A stretch of DNA of 64,000 nucleotides from contig NZ_QUSW01000002.1 of NCBI RefSeq assembly GCF_003852895.1, positions 868,001 through 932,000 on the forward strand. The letters are read 5' to 3'. The first letter of the stretch is position 1. Each line of letters opens with the position of its first letter. A program made the position numbers and the translations under genes. Positions 54,461-63,199 of the stretch are shown here, one piece after another. The notes under the pieces were generated by a model. That model saw only the letters and a program-made list of their open reading frames with translations, ran no database searches and had not been told where the DNA came from. This stretch comes from Rhizobacter terrae. GTDB taxonomy: Bacteria; Pseudomonadota; Gammaproteobacteria; Burkholderiales; Burkholderiaceae_C.

Positions 54461-54988
54461 TCAGGAACGGCGCTGGGCCGACATGGCGCCCGCGCCGGAA
54501 TCCCGCACTTCCACCTGCCCCGCCTCCAGGTCCAGCTGCGTGCGCAGCAGGATCTCCAGTGGCACCGGCTGCGACCACAAATGGCCGCGGATCTCGAATT
54601 CGATGACGTTGTGCGTGTCCAGCACCGTCGTCGCCTCCAGCGCATGCACCTCCAGCGTGTCGGGCAGGATGCGTGGCTCGAAGCGGACGATGGCCTGGCG
54701 GATGGCCGTCTCCAGCACGCTCACGTCTAGCCTGGAGGCGAGCTGGCCCGACAAGGCCGGCAGGCCAAAGTTCAAGACACTGCCAGGCAGCAGCGGATGC
54801 GCGTCCGCCTCGCGGCCCAGCGGCTGCACCGCGTTGAACAAGGCCCCGAGGTCGCGCAGCACCGCCTGGCGCAGCTGCGTCTTGGACATCACGCGGTGCT
54901 CGTCCGCTTCCACCCGCTCGTCCGGCCGCTCATCGGTCAGGCGGTCCAGCAGTGCGGGCTGCAGGCGGTTGCGGACGTCGACGGGCAT
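54461..54988 (-). CDS. tssE: T6SS baseplate subunit TssE (gp25-like)
   Basis: A 175-residue TssE of the GPW/gp25 lysozyme-like family, which nucleates sheath assembly at the baseplate. The conserved PALLDRLTDERP near the N-terminus, LRQAVLRDLGALFNA and LETAIRQAIVRFEPRILPDTLEV are visible. Start at 54988, 13 bp after tagJ. The C-terminus (AGAMSAQRRS) is unremarkable. Confidence 0.93.
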   Translation of the reverse strand: MPVDVRNRLQPALLDRLTDERPDERVEADEHRVMSKTQLRQAVLRDLGALFNAVQPLGREADAHPLLPGSVLNFGLPALSGQLASRLDVSVLETAIRQAIVRFEPRILPDTLEVHALEATTVLDTHNVIEFEIRGHLWSQPVPLEILLRTQLDLEAGQVEVRDSGAGAMSAQRRS

Positions 54989-55001
54989 GGCGGCGCCCCG
55001 G

Positions 55002-55817
55002 TCAATGCACCGGATCCGCGGACGGCTGCGTGAGCAGCTTGATCTCGCGCACCTCCAGCACACCCACTTCCTGCGCGTCGGTGGACAGCACACGCTGACC
55101 GAGGCCGCGGTACTGCTCGTCACCGATGGGCAGCCACTCGGTCTTGCGCGACATCTGCAAGGCGGCATCGCGCTGCTCGCCCGTGCCGCAGTAGCGCGTG
55201 GGAATCAGCGCCACCGTCTCGCCGCCGTTGGCGAAGTGCAGGTGGGCCGGTGCCCACACGAGGTCGCGCAGGTCGCTGGGCGGATCGATCATCACCGAGG
55301 TGAGCGACGCGAATGGCATCCAGCCGTACTTGCCGTTGATGATCACCTCCAGCACCGGCCCCAGGCGCGAGTCGGCATCGGCAATCCACTCGAAACCGAT
55401 GCCGTCGATGCTGCCCGAGGTCGCTGGGGCCATCTCGAAGGCACCCTGCCGCAGGCGCGACGCCAGCTCGTCGTCGCCGCGGGCCTGCGCCTGCAGCGCC
55501 TCGGCCAGCGAGGCCAGCCACACCTGCGGCTGGCCGAACACCATGGGCGTGGTGTTGCCGGCGAACACCGCCTCGCGCACGGCCTCGCAATGCAAGGCCT
55601 CGCGGTAGGTGTTCACCATCGGCAAGGTGCCCGCGTCCATCTCGCCGCACACCTGCAGCTGGTTGAGCGCGCGCTGCCACTGCCCCAGCACGCACAGCAG
55701 CTGGAACAGGAAGACGCGCAGCTTCGCATCCGCCGGACGCTCGCGCACCTGGCGATGCAGGAGTTCGAGCGCGCTGTGCGGATCGCCCGCGGCCAGGAAT
55801 TCTTCGGGGGTGTTCAT
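55002..55817 (-). CDS. tagJ: T6SS accessory protein TagJ (ImpE family)
   Basis: A 271-residue ImpE/TagJ protein. N-terminal TPR-like helices (HSALELLHRQVRERPADAKLRVFLFQLLCVLG) are followed by the beta-rich ImpE domain with GIGFEWIADADSRLGPVLEVIINGKY. In related systems TagJ binds the TssB sheath protein and helps ClpV recruitment. It starts 1 bp after the second hcp gene ends. Confidence 0.92.
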   Translation of the reverse strand: MNTPEEFLAAGDPHSALELLHRQVRERPADAKLRVFLFQLLCVLGQWQRALNQLQVCGEMDAGTLPMVNTYREALHCEAVREAVFAGNTTPMVFGQPQVWLASLAEALQAQARGDDELASRLRQGAFEMAPATSGSIDGIGFEWIADADSRLGPVLEVIINGKYGWMPFASLTSVMIDPPSDLRDLVWAPAHLHFANGGETVALIPTRYCGTGEQRDAALQMSRKTEWLPIGDEQYRGLGQRVLSTDAQEVGVLEVREIKLLTQPSADPVH

Positions 55818-55818
55818 G

Positions 55819-56328
55819 TCACTTCGGTAGGACTTCGTCGCTGAAGGTGAATGCGCCGGCGCTGGCGCCCGCGCTCGTCTGCCGCTGGTACTCGATGTCG
55901 ACCTTGGTGAAGGCGATGACCACCTTCTCCAATGGCACGCCGTGGGCGTCGACTTCCACGTCGATGTCGGTCACGCGGGCACCGGCCAAGGTGATGCGCA
56001 AGTAGTCCAGCGCCTCACCCCCGGCCTTGCGCATGGTCAGCTTGGCTTCCTTGACCTCGTCGTTGGTCGCCAGCGCGCTGAGCAGGCCGGTGGACGCCGA
56101 GTCGATGCGCTTGAGCGCCACCAGCGGCTGGTATTGCCGCCGTGCGGTCGACGCGGTCGAGCCGATCGCCGAGCCCGCCTGGGCACCCCAGCGCCAGCCG
56201 ACCAGCTCGATGTCGTCGACGTGGCCCTGCGTGCTCGCCTCGCCTTTCACCTTGCCGGCACGCTTGGTCTGCACGTGCAGGAAGATGTCTGCGGCCGCAG
56301 CCGCATTGCCGTTCGGATCGATGGGCAT
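55819..56328 (-). CDS. second Hcp-family tube protein
   Basis: A 169-residue Hcp-like protein (AADIFLHVQTKRAGKVKGEAS, VDDIELVGWRWG, a late KVVIAFTKVDIEYQ). It differs greatly from the upstream 162-residue Hcp and is likely an alternative tube ring or a cargo-specific Hcp. The start at 56328 (MPIDPNGN) has AGGAGG. It sits between hcp and tagJ. TssD function is inferred from family. Confidence 0.87.
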   Translation of the reverse strand: MPIDPNGNAAAAADIFLHVQTKRAGKVKGEASTQGHVDDIELVGWRWGAQAGSAIGSTASTARRQYQPLVALKRIDSASTGLLSALATNDEVKEAKLTMRKAGGEALDYLRITLAGARVTDIDVEVDAHGVPLEKVVIAFTKVDIEYQRQTSAGASAGAFTFSDEVLPK

Positions 56329-56412
56329 CGAATGCCTCCTTGCGGATGGCACGAGCACGCCCGCCGAGGCGCCCGGCGGCGCCTCGATCAAAGGCGGGCT
56401 GCGCAGCCGGAC

Positions 56413-56901
56413 TCAGGCCGGCTTGTTGGTGGTGACGTCCCAGCCGCCGACCATCTCGCCGCCCAGCGAGCCGTCTGCCTTCTGCTCCTTGTACTTGTAT
56501 TCGATCTTCGCGAAGTTCAGCGACACCTGGTCCATCGGGATGATGTCCGAACCCGCCGAGCCGCCGGTCTGGTAGGAGCTCACGAGCACGCTGGTCAGCA
56601 CGATGGTGAGGAATTCCTGCTGTTCCTTGCCGGCCTTGCGGCATACGAGCGTGGCCTTCTTCAGGTGCTCGCCTGTGCAGCAGCTGGTGAAGAGCTTGGC
56701 CGAGGCCTTGTCGGTCTTCTTCACGAAGTTGAAGTCCTGCAGCGCGACCTTGCCGGTGCCGCCGCCACCGCCACTGTTGAACGAGCCGCCGTTGGTGCCT
56801 CCGAAGCTCCACGACTCGAGCTCGATCTCGCCCTTGTGCTTGTCGTCGGTCGATTCACCATCGACGCCTTCGATCTTCAGGAAATAGTCAACGTGTGCCA
56901 T
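56413..56901 (-). CDS. hcp: T6SS tube protein Hcp (TssD)
   Basis: A 162-residue Hcp, the hexameric ring that stacks into the inner tube and is exported. It begins MAHVDYFLKIEGVDGESTDD with IELESWSFGGTN, all typical. It has a Gly/Ser-rich loop (about 42-50). A 98-bp gap containing an 11-bp inverted repeat separates it from tssC, which often marks mRNA processing that raises Hcp levels. Confidence 0.94.
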   Translation of the reverse strand: MAHVDYFLKIEGVDGESTDDKHKGEIELESWSFGGTNGGSFNSGGGGGTGKVALQDFNFVKKTDKASAKLFTSCCTGEHLKKATLVCRKAGKEQQEFLTIVLTSVLVSSYQTGGSAGSDIIPMDQVSLNFAKIEYKYKEQKADGSLGGEMVGGWDVTTNKPA

Positions 56902-56921
56902 GTGGCAGTCCTCCTTGGGTG

Positions 56922-56971
56922 ATGCGCGTCGTTCGCTTGCTCAGAGCCCGGGAAGCACACACGACGCGCAT
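56922..56971 (-). promoter_or_regulatory. inverted repeat between tssC and hcp
   Basis: ATGCGCGTCGT (56922-56932) and its exact complement ACGACGCGCAT (56961-56971) flank a 28-bp spacer in the tssC-hcp gap. In the transcript this would form an 11-bp stem just ahead of the hcp ribosome site. It may be a processing or stability element, or an attenuator. Confidence 0.5.
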
Positions 56972-56999
56972 GTGCTCCTGATGGCGACAAGGGAAAAAC

Positions 57000-58496
57000 T
57001 CAGCCCGCCTTCTGCGACGGCAGCTTGGACACCAGCCGCAGCGAAACGGTCAGCCCCTCGAGCTGGTAGTGCGGACGCAGGAAGAACTTGGAGGTGTAGT
57101 AGCCGGGGTTGCCGGGCACCTCCTCCACCGTCACCTCCGCCGCGGCCAGCGGCTTGCGCGACTTGGTGTCCTCCGAGGAGTTGGCCGGGTCGCCGTCCAC
57201 GTAGTTCATGATCCATTTGTTCAGCCAGCGCTGCATGTCGTCGCGCTCCTTGAACGAACCCACCTTGTCGCGCACGATGCACTTCAGGTAGTGCGCGAAG
57301 CGGCAGCAGGCGAAGAGGTAGGGCAGCCGCGCGGCGAGGTTGGCGTTGGCCGTCGCGTCGGGGTCGTCGTACTCGTCGGGCTTTTGCAGCGACTGCGCGC
57401 CGATGAAGGCTGCGAAGTCGGAGTTCTTGCGGTGCACCAGCGGCATGAAGCCGTTCTTGGCGAGTTCGGCCTCGCGCCGGTCGCTGATGGCGATCTCGGT
57501 CGGGCACTTCATCGCGATGCCGCCTTCGTCGGTCGGGAAGGTGTGCGCAGGCAGCCCTTCGACCGCGCCGCCCGACTCGATGCCGCGGATGCGCGAGCAC
57601 CAGCCGTACATCTTGAACGAGCGGTTGATGTTCACCGCCATCGCGTAGGCCGAGTTGGCCCAGGTGTAGGCGCCGTGCTGGCCGCCCGCGGTCTCTTCCT
57701 CGAAGTTGAACTCCTCCACCGGGTTGGTCTTGGCGCCGTAGGGCAGGCGCGAGAGGAAGCGCGGCATCGCCAGGCCCACGTAGCGTGCGTCTTCCGACGA
57801 GCGCAGCGAGCGCCAGGCCGCGTACTCGGGCGTGGTGTAGATCTTGGTGAGGTCGCGCGGGTTGGACAGTTCCTGCCACGAGCCCATCTGCATGAGGCTC
57901 GGGCTCGCGGCGGAGATGAACGGCGCATGCGCCGAGGCGGCGATCTTGCTCATCTCGCCCAGCAGTTCCACGTCGGGCGGGCTGTGGTCGAAGTAGTAGT
58001 CACCCACCAGGGTGCCGAAGGGCTCGCCGCCGAACTGGCCGTATTCCTCTTCGTAGATGCGCTTGAACAGCGGGCTCTGGTCCCAGGCCGTGCCCTTGTA
58101 GCGCTTGAGCGTCTTGCCCAGCTCCAGCTTGGAGATGTTGAAGACGCTGATCTTCAGCATCTCGTCGGTCTCGGTGTTGTTGACGAGGTAGTGCAGGCCG
58201 CGCCAGGCGCTTTCCAGGGCCTGGAAGTCGGGGTGGTGCAGCACGGCGTTGAGCTGCTGCGACATGCGCTTGTCCAGCTCGGCGATCATCGCCTCGATGG
58301 ACATGATGACGTCGCTGCCCAGCAGGTTCGTCTGCGACAGCGCCTGCTGCGCGAGCGTGAGCACCGCCTCTTCGACAGCGGACTTCGCGCCATCGGACTT
58401 GGGCTTGAATTCCTTGTTCAGCAGCGCGGCGAAGTCGCTGCCCTGGTATTCGATGCCCTGCAGCGCCGACGGTTGGGTGAGGAGTTCTTCAGCCAT
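57000..58496 (-). CDS. tssC: T6SS sheath large subunit TssC
   Basis: A 498-residue sheath protein (VipB/EvpB/ImpC type). Diagnostic segments include LDKRMSQQLNAVLHHPDFQALESAWRGLHYLV, GVLVGDYYF-like FGTLVGDYYFDHSP, LPYGAKTNPVEEFNFEEE and the closing NPGYYTSKFFLRPHYQLEGL. Normal length. It follows tssB by 24 bp and forms the contractile sheath with it. Confidence 0.96.
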   Translation of the reverse strand: MAEELLTQPSALQGIEYQGSDFAALLNKEFKPKSDGAKSAVEEAVLTLAQQALSQTNLLGSDVIMSIEAMIAELDKRMSQQLNAVLHHPDFQALESAWRGLHYLVNNTETDEMLKISVFNISKLELGKTLKRYKGTAWDQSPLFKRIYEEEYGQFGGEPFGTLVGDYYFDHSPPDVELLGEMSKIAASAHAPFISAASPSLMQMGSWQELSNPRDLTKIYTTPEYAAWRSLRSSEDARYVGLAMPRFLSRLPYGAKTNPVEEFNFEEETAGGQHGAYTWANSAYAMAVNINRSFKMYGWCSRIRGIESGGAVEGLPAHTFPTDEGGIAMKCPTEIAISDRREAELAKNGFMPLVHRKNSDFAAFIGAQSLQKPDEYDDPDATANANLAARLPYLFACCRFAHYLKCIVRDKVGSFKERDDMQRWLNKWIMNYVDGDPANSSEDTKSRKPLAAAEVTVEEVPGNPGYYTSKFFLRPHYQLEGLTVSLRLVSKLPSQKAG

Positions 58497-58520
58497 GGTG
58501 TGTCTCCGTGTGCTCGTGCG

Positions 58521-59027
58521 TCATTGGCCTTCGGTGGTCGTCTTGCGCGCGTCCGCCAGCGACTTCAGCAGCGCCTCGTCCTTGATGACCTGCGAGATCA
58601 GCTCCTCGGCGCCGGTCTTGCCGTCCATGTAGGTCACGAGGTTGGCCAGTTGCTGGCGGGCTTCCAGCAGTTGCTTGAGCCCGTCGACCTTGCGCGCCAC
58701 CGCGGCGGGCGAGAAGTCGTCCATGCTCTCGAAGGTGATGTCCACCGCGAGGTTGCCCTCGCCCGTCAGCGTGTTGGGCACCTGGAAGGCCGCGCGCGGC
58801 TTCATGGACTTCATGCGGGCGTCGAAGTTGTCGACGTCGATCTCCAGGAACTTGCGGTCCGACACCGGCGGCAGCGGCTCGCTGGGCTTGCCCGACAGGT
58901 CGGACAGCACGCCCATCACGAAGGGCAGCTGCACCTTCTTCTCGGCGCCGTACAGCTCCACGTCGTACTCGATCTGCACACGCGGTGCACGGTTTCGGGC
59001 GATGAACTTCTGGCTGCTGGTTGCCAT
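58521..59027 (-). CDS. tssB: T6SS sheath small subunit TssB
   Basis: A 168-residue sheath protein (VipA/ImpB type). It begins MATSSQKFIARNRAPRVQIEYDVE and carries ELPFVMGVLSDLSG-like VQLPFVMGVLSDLSGKPSE, FLEIDVDNFDARM and a C-terminal ELISQVIKDEALLKSL. The start at 59027 has GGAGCT upstream, and the gap to tssA is 20 bp. Confidence 0.96.
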   Translation of the reverse strand: MATSSQKFIARNRAPRVQIEYDVELYGAEKKVQLPFVMGVLSDLSGKPSEPLPPVSDRKFLEIDVDNFDARMKSMKPRAAFQVPNTLTGEGNLAVDITFESMDDFSPAAVARKVDGLKQLLEARQQLANLVTYMDGKTGAEELISQVIKDEALLKSLADARKTTTEGQ

Positions 59028-59047
59028 GGGTGAGCTCCTTGGGTGTG

Positions 59048-60043
59048 CTACGAGTTGCTCGTTCCTGCGAGCTTCTCGATCTGGTTCAGGCCATCGGGAA
59101 CAAGGTCGCGGATGATGTCGATGAAGTTCTTGCTCATGAGGCGCTGCGAGCGGCGGATCAACAGCGGCGCGGGGTTGCTCGGCTCGTTGCGCTCGATCCA
59201 CTCGGCCACGCGGTCCAGGGCGCGGATGGCGTCTTCACGGGACGAGATGGCACCCAGCCCGCGCGAAGGCGCGGCAGCAGTGCCTTGCTGAACGCCGGCA
59301 GGCTCCACGGCCTGGCCGTTCGCCAAGCGCGCCGCATCGGCCACCCGCTGCATCAGCTTGGCCAGCGGCGCGAGCTCGGGGCTCGCGCTCGCGTTCACCC
59401 GCTGCTCGAGCACCGCCGACAGGCCTTGCACGGCGGCCAGTCCCTGCTGCATGTCCTCGGCCAGGCCGGGCGTCTGCGCGAGCGCATCGGTCACGCCCTG
59501 CACCACGCCGTCCTCGGTGGGCACGGTCTCGCCCGGCAGCGGCTCCGCGTGGCTGAGCGCGAGTTCGATGTCGCGCACCGTCAGGGCGCCGCGCTTGCCG
59601 GTGAGGCTCGCCGCGCGCAGGTCGGCCAGGCCGGCGCTCGGATGCACCAGCGGGCTCAACGCATTCATGCGCGCGGTGGGGTCGTTGTTGTCGCTCGCGT
59701 CCAGCTGCGGATGCACGTGCTCCCAATGGCGCTGCACCAGGCCTTGCACCAGCCGCAGTCCGTGGACGGCGCCGGGCAGGCCCTCGACGTGCGCGGCACT
59801 GCGTGCCAGCCAGGTCGCCACGCGCAGGTCCCGCGTGCGTGCGGCCAGCTGCAGCGCCTGCTCATGCACCGCCTGCCAGTCCGGCGCCTCGGCGGCGATC
59901 ACGGTGTCGCCGTACTGCTGCTCAGGCTTGCCGGCCGCGGCTTCCTGCAGGCTCAGGAACGCCGGGTCGTACTCCAGATCGGCGCCGCAAGGGGCGTCGT
60001 CCGCAAGCGGCGACAGCAGGGATTCCAGATCGGCAGCAGGCAT
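59048..60043 (-). CDS. tssA: T6SS assembly protein TssA
   Basis: A 331-residue TssA with the N-terminal ImpA domain (SPLADDAPCGADLEYDPAFLSLQEAA, then RDLRVATWLARSAAHVEGLPG) and a C-terminal helical domain ending SKNFIDIIRDLVPDGLNQIEKL. It primes tail assembly on the baseplate. First gene of the operon running to clpV. About 200 bp upstream contain a TGACTTTCG motif and hairpins but no other gene. Confidence 0.94.
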   Translation of the reverse strand: MPAADLESLLSPLADDAPCGADLEYDPAFLSLQEAAAGKPEQQYGDTVIAAEAPDWQAVHEQALQLAARTRDLRVATWLARSAAHVEGLPGAVHGLRLVQGLVQRHWEHVHPQLDASDNNDPTARMNALSPLVHPSAGLADLRAASLTGKRGALTVRDIELALSHAEPLPGETVPTEDGVVQGVTDALAQTPGLAEDMQQGLAAVQGLSAVLEQRVNASASPELAPLAKLMQRVADAARLANGQAVEPAGVQQGTAAAPSRGLGAISSREDAIRALDRVAEWIERNEPSNPAPLLIRRSQRLMSKNFIDIIRDLVPDGLNQIEKLAGTSNS

Positions 60044-60109
60044 GCGACTTCCAGGGAGCGGGCATTGCTGCGAAGCACTCTAGTAGCGGCTCACCTCGCA
60101 AGGCTTGGT

Positions 60110-60118
60110 CGAAAGTCA
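60110..60118 (-). promoter_or_regulatory. TGACTTTCG motif upstream of tssA
   Basis: Minus-strand TGACTTTCG followed by ACCAAG, 67 nt before the tssA start. One of four exact copies upstream of minus-strand T6SS units, at closely similar distances. Confidence 0.6.
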
Positions 60119-60129
60119 TGTCGCGGCAG

Positions 60130-60174
60130 GCGCATCCCTTGGGTGAGGGATGTGCCGAGGGGTTGCGAGCAACC
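60130..60174. terminator. tandem hairpins between the ABC exporter gene and tssA
   Basis: A 10-bp stem (GCGCATCCCT/AGGGATGTGC, one G-U type mismatch, 6-base loop) at 60130-60155 is followed by GGTTGC-GA-GCAACC at 60161-60174. They lie between the stop of the C39 exporter gene and the tssA promoter motif and may insulate the two units. No T-run follows, so a factor-independent terminator is not certain. Confidence 0.45.
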
Positions 60175-60245
60175 GGGGGCTGGATTTAGATGTGGCGGGC
60201 TCACGTCCTCGCCCAATCCGCACCCGCGATGTTGTTTGTCCTTGA

Positions 60246-62399
60246 TCAGTCGTCTGGCTGCGATAGCGCATGCACACGCGGATCAGCCTGCTCGACATGG
60301 CCCCTTGCTGCAACGCTGCGCATGACCTCAAATACCTGTCCAGCCTTTAGAACGACTACGCGCTGAGCGCCGGCAATCGTTTCTGCTCGGTGGGCAATGA
60401 TCACTCGGGTCAATTTCATATTTCGGAACTGCTGCGCCAACGCTCGCTCGTTCTCACCATCAAGATGACTGGTCGCTTCATCGAGCGCAAGAACCTTTGG
60501 CCGTTTATAAAGAGCTCGGGCGAGCAGAATCCGCTGTTTTTGCCCTCCGCTGAGCCCGGTCCCCAAGTCGCCGACGAGCGTCTGATAGCCCATGGGCATG
60601 CGCTCGATGTCTGCGGCAATTTGCGCAGCCTCCGCGCAGTGGCGAATCAAGGTGTCGTCTTGCTGGACGTCGAAAAAGCTGATGTTTTCTGCCAAGCTTC
60701 CCGTCAGCAGAACATCCTCTTGCATGACGGTGCCAAGCTGCTCTCGGTAATTCGACAAGCCTAGGGTTTCTATTGGATTTCCACCGAATAGAACCTGTCC
60801 TTCCGTCGGCTTGAGGATCCCGAGCAGCACCTTTAGCAGGGTAGTCTTGCCAACTCCCGATTGCCCTGTGATCGCAACGCTTTCTCCGGCGGCAACCGAG
60901 AAATTGAGATTCCGAAGAACCCAGTCGGAACTCTCGCTATAGCGAAAGCTCACATTGCGCAGTTCAATGGATGGTGTGAGACTGTCCAAGCGTCTACGAG
61001 GAGCGTCGTGCGGCTCAGCCGGAGACAGGGCAATGTCAGACAGACGTTCTGCATGAAGCCCGAGCATACGCAGCTCGACTGCGTAGTTGATCAGCGACGA
61101 AAACCTTCCCGAAAACTGAGACTTGTAGCTGACGAAGGCCACCAACATTCCGATGGTAAACGGTGCCCCTGCCGACCCAAGTTGGGTGGACATGATCATT
61201 TTCGCCCCGAGCCAGAACACCAGAAGATTCTCGAGTCCGAAAATGAACGTGTTTGCCGTACCGAAAGCAATGCCCATCTTCGCCGTCTTGACATCACGGT
61301 TCTGAACCTCAATCAACAAGTTCTGCCAGCGAGCACGGCGCTCGTTTTCTCTTCCGAACAACTTGAGGGGAAGAATGGCTCGAAGCGTCTCCAAGAAGTG
61401 GGTGTTCTCTCGCGCTGAAATCACGAGACGTTCCGCGGCCGCGTCTCGAAAAGGCCTGTAGGCCAGTACGCGCAGCGTGCCATAGGCAGCGACGGCAAGG
61501 ATTGTCACCACCGCCAGACTTGGCGCGTAGGCAAGCATCATGAACAGCGCCGCCATTCCCATGATTCCATCGAGCACCGCCTCAAGTGTTGCTGTGGTTA
61601 GCGTTCTCTGAATTGCACCTACAGCGCCGAAGCGCGAGACGATGTCGCCGAGATGGCGATTTTCGAAGAAGGAAACAGGAAGTCGCAGCAGGTGATTGAA
61701 TATGTTCCCGGTCCACTGCACGAACACGCTTTGGCTCAGTGTCATCACCATCCAGGAGCGCAAGAGACCAATCCCTGTCTGAATGATGAGGAGAAGAGCG
61801 AATCCCAGGACAAGAACCGTCAATAGGTCGCGGTCACCGGATGTCAAGACATCATCGATCACCACTTGATTGAAGAGAGGCCCGACGATGGCGAAGAGCT
61901 CAAGGACCATTGCCAGCGCAAAGACCTTGCCCAATGCTCGCTTCAAACCTCGGACGCTGCCAGTCAGTTGAGACAGCCTCAACCTTGGCTTCTTGGGCCG
62001 TTCTTCATAGCTCGCCAATGGCACGCATTCCAGCGCCACTCCCGTGAAGTGCTTTGAGACGGCAGCCATTGGAAGGCGTCGCATGCCGGTCGCCGGGTCC
62101 AGGATGACGGCCTGCCCGCGCTGGATACCTTTCAGGACCACGTAGTGGTTCAAGTCCCAATGAAGAATGCACGGAAGGCTGAGTTGCGAGAGTTCCTCGA
62201 CTTCGCAGCGCAATGCTCGTGTACCGAGGCCGATACATTCAGCGTCGCTGATGATCTGATTGAGCGGCGCGCCTTTCAGCGAAGACGAGAACTTTTGCCT
62301 GAGCTCAAGCAAAGAAGTGTGGATGCCGTGGGCCTCGGCCACCATTGCCAAGCATGCCAGCCCGCATTCGCCGGCTTCACCTTGAAGAACTAACTTCAT
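60246..62399 (-). CDS. C39 peptidase-containing ABC exporter (bacteriocin type)
   Basis: A 717-residue exporter that cleaves double-glycine leaders and exports the product. The N-terminal C39 peptidase has Gln6, Cys12 in GECGLACLAMVAEAHG, His85 (DLNHYVVLK) and Asp101 (DPATG), so the catalytic site is intact. Six membrane helices span about 155-430. The nucleotide-binding domain has Walker A GQSGVGKT (512-519), signature LSGGQ (616-620) and Walker B VLALDEAT (636-643). It overlaps the CPBP gene by ATGA. Together with the partial HlyD gene and a double-glycine precursor upstream it forms a bacteriocin-style type I export cassette. Confidence 0.93.
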   Translation of the reverse strand: MKLVLQGEAGECGLACLAMVAEAHGIHTSLLELRQKFSSSLKGAPLNQIISDAECIGLGTRALRCEVEELSQLSLPCILHWDLNHYVVLKGIQRGQAVILDPATGMRRLPMAAVSKHFTGVALECVPLASYEERPKKPRLRLSQLTGSVRGLKRALGKVFALAMVLELFAIVGPLFNQVVIDDVLTSGDRDLLTVLVLGFALLLIIQTGIGLLRSWMVMTLSQSVFVQWTGNIFNHLLRLPVSFFENRHLGDIVSRFGAVGAIQRTLTTATLEAVLDGIMGMAALFMMLAYAPSLAVVTILAVAAYGTLRVLAYRPFRDAAAERLVISARENTHFLETLRAILPLKLFGRENERRARWQNLLIEVQNRDVKTAKMGIAFGTANTFIFGLENLLVFWLGAKMIMSTQLGSAGAPFTIGMLVAFVSYKSQFSGRFSSLINYAVELRMLGLHAERLSDIALSPAEPHDAPRRRLDSLTPSIELRNVSFRYSESSDWVLRNLNFSVAAGESVAITGQSGVGKTTLLKVLLGILKPTEGQVLFGGNPIETLGLSNYREQLGTVMQEDVLLTGSLAENISFFDVQQDDTLIRHCAEAAQIAADIERMPMGYQTLVGDLGTGLSGGQKQRILLARALYKRPKVLALDEATSHLDGENERALAQQFRNMKLTRVIIAHRAETIAGAQRVVVLKAGQVFEVMRSVAARGHVEQADPRVHALSQPDD

Positions 62400-63172
62400 T
62401 CGATGGATTCCCGTGCATCCAAAGGAATGGTTTTTCTCTTCGCGTACGTCAAGACATACGCCGTCGCTCCCAGCGCCATCAGTCCAATGATTGTTACCTC
62501 TGTCATTTTGAAGACAAAATCAGATTCCTGAACTGTCAAATAGCAGTTCATCATGCCTGGGATCATCTCCGCAGGGGGAACTAGAAGACGGTTAACTGGG
62601 TTGGGCGAATGCGACATCAGGGCTGAAATAGCCAGCGCCGGTAGATTAGACAAGGCATGCAACAGGGCCGTTTTCCACCAACTCCCGGTAGCGACAAAAA
62701 ACGCCCCGTACAGAAGGCCAGCCAACGAGCGATTGGCAAACGCCTGGATGCTGGCGTTGTCATGGGCCGCACTGAAAATTGCAGCCTGGAGCACCAACGC
62801 CGGAAGCAATGGCATGAATCGCCGAAGGACCTGCAAAAGTACCAGTCGAAAAAAGACTTCTTCAACGGCAGCGAATAGGAACGTTGCCACAGTCGCCGCC
62901 AGCGCGGCGCTCCAGGTCAGATTCTCAAAGAGCGCCTGAGAAAGCCCTTGCGGCATGCATGGAAGAGTCAGATTGCGGTGAACGCCATAGAGCGCAACCA
63001 ACGCCTCCAAACCCAGCAGCAGTCCTGCAAATCTTTGCGCGGTAGCCGGCTGAGGCAAGAGAGGTTCGATCTGCCGAACAAGACCGACCGACCGAAGGAA
63101 TCGGTAGGTGAGCAATAGGAATAGGACTATTGCGGCGAGGGCAGCGGAAAATAGAAACGTGTACTCGACCAT
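62396..63172 (-). CDS. CPBP family intramembrane protease
   Basis: A 258-residue membrane protein with about eight hydrophobic helices. The three CPBP (Abi) motifs are visible: AAVEEVFFR (Glu104, Glu105, Arg109), SAAHDN (His137) and LLHALSN (His172, Asn176). In bacteriocin loci such proteins are immunity factors or leader-processing partners; in eukaryotes the same family includes CAAX proteases. It sits between the precursor and exporter genes and overlaps the exporter start, so self-protection is a reasonable inference. Confidence 0.85.
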   Translation of the reverse strand: MVEYTFLFSAALAAIVLFLLLTYRFLRSVGLVRQIEPLLPQPATAQRFAGLLLGLEALVALYGVHRNLTLPCMPQGLSQALFENLTWSAALAATVATFLFAAVEEVFFRLVLLQVLRRFMPLLPALVLQAAIFSAAHDNASIQAFANRSLAGLLYGAFFVATGSWWKTALLHALSNLPALAISALMSHSPNPVNRLLVPPAEMIPGMMNCYLTVQESDFVFKMTEVTIIGLMALGATAYVLTYAKRKTIPLDARESIE

Positions 63173-63199
63173 TGTCTTCTCGACATGAAGAGGCAGAGA

